Positions 32,983 through 37,822 of a stretch of DNA of 37,822 nt are shown piece by piece (the stretch's first letter is position 1; every line of letters starts with the position of its first letter). The notes beneath the pieces were generated by a model that saw only the letters and a list, made by a program, of their open reading frames with translations, ran no database searches and had not been told where the DNA came from. This DNA is from Flavobacteriaceae bacterium (GTDB lineage: Bacteria; Bacteroidota; Bacteroidia; Flavobacteriales; Flavobacteriaceae), in the NCBI GenBank assembly GCA_024643385.1, contig JAHEMZ010000025.1, forward strand, positions 1 to 37,822, given 5' to 3'. A program made the translations under genes and the position numbers.

Positions 32983-33550
32983 TGTTCTTGTTAGTTTGAG
33001 ATTGATCAATCATTTGGACCCCATCATTTTTACGTGATAAGAATATAGTGAAATCTTCATTAGCATCAAAGCGTGCACCATCATTATAGGAACCATCACT
33101 AAAAGTTATTCGGTAGGGCTGATCTGTAAAAACCCATTTATTTTTCTGATCCCAATACAATTGTTCTGCATTCAGCACATTGCCATCGGCAGTGGTAAGC
33201 ACCACATTTTTCCTTAGATCGACAATACCCGTTTCGTTGAATCGTATCGCATAATCAGATTTTACGGTACTCTCTTCTGTCTTATCAAAGAAATGAACCT
33301 CCACTCCCTCCGGAAATTCTTGGTAGGCAAATTCAAAATTGGAATAATCCAAAAGTCTGGGTGCTAATAAATTAGTGACCACTCTCCCGGAATCTGTATA
33401 AAACAAATTTACATTTTTACCTTCAGCAACTGGTGCCCCGTCTTTTAAATTTAACTTTTGAACATTTTTATAATTGCCTTCACAAGCAAAAAGCGTGATG
33501 ATCGATAGTACGGTCAACACGCTTTTTAAACTATGAAGCTTACAATTCAT
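32963..33550 (-). CDS. lptC: LPS export ABC transporter periplasmic protein LptC
   Basis: 195 residues. The N-terminus is an SPII signal ending ITLFAC with Cys23, so in this group LptC appears to be a lipoprotein instead of having the single helix of E. coli. The OstA/LptC beta-jellyroll follows: DGAPVAEGKNVNLFYTDSGRV, DYAIRFNETGIVDLRKNVVLTTADG and LNAEQLYWDQKNKWVFTDQPYRI. LptC takes LPS from LptB2FG and passes it to LptA. It starts right after the TPR gene stop (no gap), and its end overlaps the small membrane gene by 20 bases. Confidence 0.92.
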   Translation of the reverse strand: MNCKLHSLKSVLTVLSIITLFACEGNYKNVQKLNLKDGAPVAEGKNVNLFYTDSGRVVTNLLAPRLLDYSNFEFAYQEFPEGVEVHFFDKTEESTVKSDYAIRFNETGIVDLRKNVVLTTADGNVLNAEQLYWDQKNKWVFTDQPYRITFSDGSYNDGARFDANEDFTIFLSRKNDGVQMIDQSQTNKNNEEHNL

Positions 33551-34906
33551 TTATAGGGTAGGTACTTTAACACTTCCTCCCACCCAACAGTTGAAAGTGA
33601 TGGTCTTCCCGGCCATACCTTCTGAAAATATGTCACTCTTACTGGGAGCTCTTTGTCTGTAACTACTTGCTGCTGCTCTGGCGGTTTCAGCGATCGATCC
33701 GTCTACTCGAGCTGCTTTATCTGCCATTTCAGCTGCTTTCCAATTGATTGCGCGTTTTTCAAAAACACTGCTTCCGCAGTCGTTCGAGCTTTTAGCATAC
33801 ATTTCGGCTATTCTCAAATAACAGATTCCTTTGGACGGCTTAGCTTCCAAGACTTTCATATAATAACTTCTCGCATTGCTCATACTTCCTTTTTTTCTAA
33901 AGTTTTCTGCGATGGCGAACAGGTAATCAGCTTTTTTACTGACATTAGTTTCTAAATCAACCGCTTGATTATAATAATTGATGGCATCACTACTATTGCC
34001 TTCGCGATCAGCTAATCTTCCCAAATAGAAGGCAGATGCAGCAGAAGGCTGTAAGGTGTGCAGTTGTTGCACCATTTGATAGAATAATGGTGTCTCACAA
34101 TCTTTGGCGTTCAATCTGCCTGCCGCACTTTTCAACCAGGCAACGTCACTTTTTCTTGCTTCAAAATTCTTCTCGTAGAGAGGAATTAAATTCGCACAAT
34201 CTGCGATGGTTCCTAATTTTGCATCAACGCTACCTTTGATCTGACCATAATAGCCCACATTCTTTTCATACGCGTCCAGCTTATCCTGTTCTTTCGAACT
34301 TAAAGCAACTCCGCTGTCTTGTTTTTCCAATAATTCAGTTAATAAGCCGGCATAATAACCTTCTTCTCTTTCAATCTTTTCCGTAATTACATCATACAGA
34401 TCAAATACTTCCTGAATGTCCTTTTGACCCTCATTATAAAGATCCATGGCCAGTGAAAAATAAGTGTAAATTCTTTTTGGACTCTTAAAATTCTCTTCGT
34501 CCCTTTGATAGGCCTGATCAAAAGCTTTAAATTGTTCCAATTTAGTGCCAATCCCATTGTCATATTTGATCTGTGCCACATCCGAAAGAATTTCACCCAC
34601 CTTACTTTTACTTGGATAATACTTCAATCTAAGATTGTATGCATTTTCAAGATCTTTGATCTTAGCCTTGTCTCCATTTTCGATGAAATGCTCAAACATT
34701 TTTACAGCATACTGATAAATGGCCAAGCTATATTGCGGACATTCTTTCACCACTTTTTCATAATGAGGCATTGCAGCTTCGTAATTTTTTACTTTGGCCG
34801 GTTCAGTAAACAATGATGCCGCCACTGTACATGGATCTTGGGCAATCATAGTAGATGTAACAGCAACTGCAATTACTGTTAAAAACATTGTAACTTTAGC
34901 TTTCAT
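33551..34906 (-). CDS. Secreted TPR-repeat protein
   Basis: 451 residues from ATG 34906, which gives the signal peptide MKAKVTMFLTVIAVAVTSTMIAQ. Upstream ATGs at 34924 and 34960 would add a polar extension and overlap the preceding gene. The mature protein is helical with tetratricopeptide units, clearest at about 30-70 (NYEAAMPHYEKVVKECPQYS) and 300-385 (SAFYLGRLADREGNSSDAINYY, ARSYYMKVLEAKPSKGICYLRIAE). It is probably a periplasmic or outer-membrane scaffold. It sits between an outer-membrane beta-barrel gene and lptC, suggesting a role in envelope assembly, which is inference. Confidence 0.88.
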   Translation of the reverse strand: MKAKVTMFLTVIAVAVTSTMIAQDPCTVAASLFTEPAKVKNYEAAMPHYEKVVKECPQYSLAIYQYAVKMFEHFIENGDKAKIKDLENAYNLRLKYYPSKSKVGEILSDVAQIKYDNGIGTKLEQFKAFDQAYQRDEENFKSPKRIYTYFSLAMDLYNEGQKDIQEVFDLYDVITEKIEREEGYYAGLLTELLEKQDSGVALSSKEQDKLDAYEKNVGYYGQIKGSVDAKLGTIADCANLIPLYEKNFEARKSDVAWLKSAAGRLNAKDCETPLFYQMVQQLHTLQPSAASAFYLGRLADREGNSSDAINYYNQAVDLETNVSKKADYLFAIAENFRKKGSMSNARSYYMKVLEAKPSKGICYLRIAEMYAKSSNDCGSSVFEKRAINWKAAEMADKAARVDGSIAETARAAASSYRQRAPSKSDIFSEGMAGKTITFNCWVGGSVKVPTL

Positions 34907-34925
34907 AGTCGTTATGTTATTCATT

Positions 34926-36167
34926 TTAATCATATAATCTTTTTTCAAACCATTTATCATTAAGAGATAAGCCTACAAAAATATTAAAAAATGATTCTTC
35001 TACCAGGCCGTTATTTTGGCTTCCTCTTTTTCCAATTTCAAACCCAAGGTTCAAATTAGAAAAAGATCTCCCCAGGTTCAAGCCTAACCCAAAAGATATG
35101 CCAAACTCATTAATCGCTTCTCCATTAATATTAATACCTGTTTCCTCAAAACGAAATCCTCCTCGATAAACCACTCTTTTCCAATAACTTCCAAAGGAAT
35201 TATAATCGGGAATAAAGAACCCTCCTATTCTATATTTCGAAGCATCTTCAAATATAACATTTTCCAATTCAAAAGTCCTATTCTTTAAGTTACTGGTTTT
35301 TTGTGACGTAAATTCACCTCCCACAAACCATTTTTTAGATTCCCCAATTCCAGTTCCTAACGTAAATTGAGACGGATAGGTGAATTCGGTATTAGGGACA
35401 TCAATTTCTCGAGAATCAATGGCTGTGGTATTTCCATTGGGCAATGACAACACCGTAGCAATCGTCCTACTATTCTCAGATACAAATGCTGTTTCGGGCG
35501 TGTAAGTAATGGCACTAATCGACTCTAACTTTCTGGATATCTGAGTTTTATATTGCGCCCCAAAATTAAAGCTAAAACCCAATAAATCGGATCGATTTAT
35601 TTCTTCGGTTCCTAATTGAATCTCCTCCTGAAATGAAACAGCGGTATTCTCAATTTTACCAAAGTTATAATTGGTGTCGATTCCAAAGCTTAATTCCGGC
35701 GTAATCTGGTAAGCCAGGGTTAAAAATGCCTTATTCATTCCTCCACTACCAATGTATTTTGTATTGATCCCATTGATTTCATTTTCAAGCTTGTAGCCGG
35801 TGGAAGAAAGCGGGAACACGCCAAAGCTTGCCCCAAATTTACCCATGGGTATCCCCAAAGCCAGATAATCCAGCGAGGTGGTGGTGGCTTTTTGAAATTC
35901 AGTGCTCGTTCGCAAGGAATTAAATTTATGACTCCCCGAAATAGAATAATTTACTAATTTCAATCCCGCTACTCCGGCAGGGTTCTGCAGGTTCAAGTGG
36001 ATACTGTCTGAATACACTCCAATCCCTCCCATACTTCTGTTTTCAACCGTACCTTTGAATTTTAAAGTTCCAATACCAAAGAAGGAATAGGGTGAGGTAG
36101 TTCCGCCTTGTGCAAATATCTGCGCGGAAGTGATGAGGAGAATAGCTATTATAAATCGCTTCAACAT
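34926..36167 (-). CDS. Outer-membrane beta-barrel protein, FadL/OmpP1-like
   Basis: 413 residues. The signal peptide MLKRFIIAILLITSAQIFAQ is followed by GGTTSPYSFFGIGTLKFKG. The body is glycine- and aromatic-rich with alternating strands, and has a FadL-like opening (RSMGGIGVYSDSIHLNLQNPAG) where FadL-type barrels carry a conserved Asn-Pro-Ala region. It is probably a transporter or structural porin of the outer membrane; the substrate is unknown. The start overlaps the coaX stop by 7 bases, and the TPR gene follows within 19 bases. Confidence 0.85.
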   Translation of the reverse strand: MLKRFIIAILLITSAQIFAQGGTTSPYSFFGIGTLKFKGTVENRSMGGIGVYSDSIHLNLQNPAGVAGLKLVNYSISGSHKFNSLRTSTEFQKATTTSLDYLALGIPMGKFGASFGVFPLSSTGYKLENEINGINTKYIGSGGMNKAFLTLAYQITPELSFGIDTNYNFGKIENTAVSFQEEIQLGTEEINRSDLLGFSFNFGAQYKTQISRKLESISAITYTPETAFVSENSRTIATVLSLPNGNTTAIDSREIDVPNTEFTYPSQFTLGTGIGESKKWFVGGEFTSQKTSNLKNRTFELENVIFEDASKYRIGGFFIPDYNSFGSYWKRVVYRGGFRFEETGININGEAINEFGISFGLGLNLGRSFSNLNLGFEIGKRGSQNNGLVEESFFNIFVGLSLNDKWFEKRLYD

Positions 36168-36895
36168 GTATCCTTATTAAGTTCTAATATATAATTGAGT
36201 CCCTCCAATAAAAAATTCGAGTGGGCAAAGATGTCATTTTTTAAACTATCTCGCAAAAAATGAGCATCACCTCCTGTTAAAATTGTTGTTAAATCATTGA
36301 AATTTTCATGATATTGAGCTATAAAGCCTTCTATTTCATTGTGAACTCCTTTTACGACTCCCACATGAATTGAATTTTTTGTATTGTTTCCTATGAAATA
36401 TTGAGGAAGACTTGCTTCGAGTAACGGTAATTTTGAAGTAAAAGTATGAAGGGCTTTGTAACGCATAGCCAGCCCCGGGGAAATTGCACCCCCTATATAC
36501 CCCTTCCCCTTGTCAAGGAAATCGTAAGTGATGCAAGTACCTGCGTCAATAACCAATACATTTGTATTAGGATATGTCATCGAGGCCGCAGCCATAAGTG
36601 CTAGACGATCCACCCCCAAGGTTTCAGGGGTTTGGTAGTTATTTTTAAAGGGTAAAGAAGAAGCATGTGACAAGAAATGCACTTTAAGTTCTTCCTTTAG
36701 GTAGCTGATATTTATTTCTGAAAGACTTGAAACTGCTGATACAATGGCACAAGTCACTTCCGGATAGTTAGTCAACAGCTCTTTACATTGATCGAGAAAT
36801 TCCTTTTCAGGAATCATGTGCTTTTCCATCAAACTGTTTTTATTAAAAACAGCAAGCTTTACAAAACTATTACCCACATCAATTATTAGATTCAT
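36161..36895 (-). CDS. coaX: Type III pantothenate kinase
   Basis: 244 residues, the normal length. It phosphorylates pantothenate, the first step of coenzyme A synthesis, in the cytosol, and belongs to the ASKHA fold. Motifs are phosphate-1 IIDVGNSFVKLAVF at the N-terminus, TPETLGVDRLALMAAAS (substrate site and catalytic Asp), VIDAGTCITYDF (phosphate 2), IGGAISPGLAMRYKALHTFTSKLP and TILTGGDAHFL. It opens the seven-gene minus-strand series. A near-match -7 box, TACTTTTA, lies 14 bases upstream (36910-36917). Confidence 0.96.
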   Translation of the reverse strand: MNLIIDVGNSFVKLAVFNKNSLMEKHMIPEKEFLDQCKELLTNYPEVTCAIVSAVSSLSEINISYLKEELKVHFLSHASSLPFKNNYQTPETLGVDRLALMAAASMTYPNTNVLVIDAGTCITYDFLDKGKGYIGGAISPGLAMRYKALHTFTSKLPLLEASLPQYFIGNNTKNSIHVGVVKGVHNEIEGFIAQYHENFNDLTTILTGGDAHFLRDSLKNDIFAHSNFLLEGLNYILELNKDTC

Positions 36896-36909
36896 CCCAA
36901 ATAAAAAAG

Positions 36910-36917
36910 TAAAAGTA
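36910..36917 (-). promoter_or_regulatory. Weak -7 box TACTTTTA upstream of coaX
   Basis: Seven of eight positions match TAnnTTTG on the minus strand, 14 bases before the coaX ATG at 36895. It is the best candidate promoter for the coaX-to-CNNM operon. Confidence 0.4.
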
Positions 36918-36966
36918 CAATTTGCAGTTGTCTTGACTTAATTTAGGCGCTAATAAATTCATAAAA

Positions 36967-37000
36967 ACAAAAAACCCAAGAGGTTTGCTTGGGATTTTGT
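36967..37000 (-). terminator. Probable terminator after the small membrane gene
   Basis: The stem CCCAAG (36975-36980) pairs with CTTGGG (36988-36993), with A/T-rich flanks ACAAAA and TTTTGT that extend the pairing after a small internal mismatch. It lies 92 bases past the stop of the 37092-37352 gene on the minus strand and before coaX. Confidence 0.65.
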
Positions 37001-37091
37001 ATTGTTAACGTGCTCCACACAAAATTATGAAAGAGTTAATCGATCGATCCGAGAACCCTTTTTATTCTGGTAGAATATTACCAAGATGGAA

Positions 37092-37352
37092 TCATTTTCT
37101 ATCTCTGCCTACAAATCTGCCATATAATGGAGGGGGACCAATAAAAAATAAGGAAGCTAAATTTACGATCACAAAAAACAACCAATAAAGCATAAACCAT
37201 GCTATACCCCAGCTCATCATTACTTCTGCATTAGTAACTCCAATAATAAAAAGTCCTAGTCCTAAAAATAGCTGTACGAAAAATCTAATAAATGTCTTCA
37301 TGTCAAAATATTTTAAAAATTTTACAAGATTAAATTTCTTGACATCTTTCAT
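37092..37352 (-). CDS. Small membrane protein, function unknown
   Basis: 86 residues, or 69 from the alternative ATG at 37301 (MKTFIRFFVQLFLGLGLF). Two hydrophobic segments are visible (about 23-45 and 50-72), then a Pro-rich GPPPLYG and a basic tail FVGRDRK. It is not recognised as a known family. It stands alone between the coaX promoter region and a gene-poor stretch, followed by a hairpin at 36967-37000. No full -7 box is seen upstream; TATTTTG just before 37301 slightly favours the shorter start. Hydrophobic pattern and terminator support a real gene, but confidence is moderate. Confidence 0.6.
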   Translation of the reverse strand: MKDVKKFNLVKFLKYFDMKTFIRFFVQLFLGLGLFIIGVTNAEVMMSWGIAWFMLYWLFFVIVNLASLFFIGPPPLYGRFVGRDRK

Positions 37353-37456
37353 TAAATAATATGATTTATATCATTAAATCCGAATAGGAGATTCAATAAT
37401 TTAACCGTGTTAGTGGATAATAGTTAATTGATTAATTATTTTAGTTTGAAATTTAA

Positions 37457-37490
37457 GAGCCTTGTTCCAATGAACAAGGCTCCCTTTTTT
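37457..37490 (+). terminator. Orphan Rho-independent terminator, plus orientation
   Basis: A perfect 10-base-pair stem, GAGCCTTGTT (37457-37466) with AACAAGGCTC (37473-37482), a 6-base loop, then CC and six T (37485-37490). No plus-strand gene precedes it for several kilobases, so it may end a short unannotated transcript or block antisense reading. Confidence 0.8.
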
Positions 37491-37681
37491 CTACATAAAT
37501 AATGATCATGAAGGATAGATTCCAAAAAGAAATTCAAGCCACAATACTTTTTTTAATTACATCCGAATAACACCAACCCTTTTAGAGCTATTGAAGTGAT
37601 ACGCTCATAATTTACAATGTAAAGTGGTCAACCTATATCAGGGAAGCACAACTTTTCCCTCCCGACAACTATCGGAATCAC

Positions 37682-37706
37682 CACTCACTGCTAACTGTTC
37701 ACTGCC
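37682..37706. repeat. Degenerate ACTG-rich short repeat
   Basis: Three or four imperfect units of the type CACTGCT/AACTGTT/CACTGCC in tandem. Text of this kind is familiar from flavobacterial intergenic regions, but I cannot show its copy number here beyond this one site. Confidence 0.4.
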
Positions 37707-37762
37707 ATTCCCGGGATTCCTTGAGCTATGCCCAAGTTCCCTTGACACCAACCCCTGAAAAT

Positions 37763-37797
37763 ACAAAACCCATCACGCCAAGGCGGATGGGTTTTGT
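37763..37797 (-). terminator. Terminator downstream of the partial tRNA
   Basis: The stem ACAAAACCCATC (37763-37774) pairs with GATGGGTTTTGT (37786-37797) and continues, past a single unpaired A at 37775, as CGCC (37776-37779) with GGCG (37782-37785), closing on AA. On the minus strand the 3' arm ends TTTTGTATTTT. It begins 9 bases after the tRNA 3' end. Confidence 0.85.
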
Positions 37798-37805
37798 GAG
37801 TTAAG

Positions 37806-37822
37806 TGGTACCTCCAGGAATC
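37806..37822 (-). tRNA. tRNA 3' end, partial (isotype unknown)
   Basis: Read on the minus strand from the window edge, the last 17 bases are GATT, CCTGG, AGGTACC, A. These fit the end of the T-loop, the 3' T-stem, the 3' acceptor strand and discriminator base A of a tRNA. CCA is not encoded (ACTT follows), as is usual in Bacteroidota. The terminator 9 bases downstream supports a transcribed RNA gene. The predicted 5' acceptor strand would be GGTACCT. The anticodon lies outside the window, so the isotype cannot be given. Confidence 0.7.

Larger units (their letters stand above)
37353..37762. other. Gene-poor intergenic stretch
   Basis: About 410 bases without a convincing reading frame on either strand. 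It holds an A/T-rich first 100 bases, a strong plus-oriented terminator hairpin (37457-37490) with no plus-strand gene before it, and a less A/T-rich part with degenerate ACTG-type repeats (37682-37706). No tRNA cloverleaf, riboswitch or att-like direct repeat could be recognised by eye inside it. Confidence 0.7.

Noticed and set aside
34505..34816. Plus-strand frame of 103 codons within the TPR gene
   Set aside because: Phe/Ile-rich text typical of the complement of charged helical repeats; the minus-strand TPR protein explains the region.
37027..37188. Plus-strand reading frame of about 53 codons starting ATGAAAGAG
   Set aside because: It lies antisense to the small membrane gene at 37092-37352, ends in the middle of it, has no clear -7 box or motif, and its composition mirrors the opposite strand.
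37667..37760. Short direct and inverted repeats as a CRISPR or integron attachment array
   Set aside because: Units are too short and irregular, with no spacers, no cas or integrase gene in the window.

Overview
This window reads as ordinary chromosome from a member of the Flavobacteriia (phylum Bacteroidota), probably Flavobacteriaceae. The evidence is an A+T-rich sequence, Bacteroidota-type -7 promoter boxes (TAnnTTTG), many SPII lipoproteins, a SusC/FecA-like TonB receptor with a carboxypeptidase-regulatory-like N-terminus, the flavobacterial exosortase pair XrtF plus associated protein, HYC_CC_PP and GYDIA family proteins, and a mevalonate-pathway HMG-CoA reductase. No insertion sequence, prophage, CRISPR array or restriction system is visible.

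Layout. (1) 1-2725, minus: a likely heavy-metal acquisition cassette, with a Cys/His-rich HYC_CC_PP protein, an HMA domain fused to a MauE/DoxX-like membrane domain, and a TonB-dependent receptor that runs off the left edge. (2) 2802-4227, minus: a small lipoprotein, the XrtF-associated membrane protein and exosortase XrtF. (3) 4301-6022: a GAF-domain free methionine sulfoxide reductase (plus), convergent with a MacB-type permease (minus). (4) 6142-13228, plus: purH, then the cell-shape cluster mreB-mreC-mreD-mrdA-rodA. (5) 13225-17335, minus: a tight unit of tail-specific protease, lone OppC-like permease and a membrane-anchored DNA/RNA endonuclease. (6) 17496-22384, plus: surE, a small membrane protein, lpxB, an NlpC/P60 lipoprotein and comEC. 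(7) 22388-26900, minus: two tandem secreted thioredoxin-like proteins and two tandem POT peptide transporters, separated by a strong terminator. (8) 27096-29316, plus: class II HMG-CoA reductase and a GYDIA GHMP kinase, closed by a bidirectional terminator. (9) 29369-36895, minus: a seven-gene envelope unit, coaX - outer-membrane protein - TPR protein - lptC - small membrane protein - CNNM/CorC protein - PpiD-like foldase. (10) 36896-37822: a small membrane protein, a gene-poor stretch with an orphan terminator, and the 3' end of a tRNA on the minus strand with its own terminator.

Most genes serve the cell envelope: wall elongation (mre/mrd/rodA), lipid A and LPS transport (lpxB, lptC), periplasmic proteolysis and folding (Prc, PpiD, thioredoxins), and nutrient or metal import (TonB receptor, POT). 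The parts least explained by known biology are the metal cassette, the XrtF pair (no substrate known to me), the Prc-permease-nuclease operon, and several tiny membrane proteins wedged without spacing between well-known envelope genes. Functional calls rest on motif recognition by eye; no database search was run.
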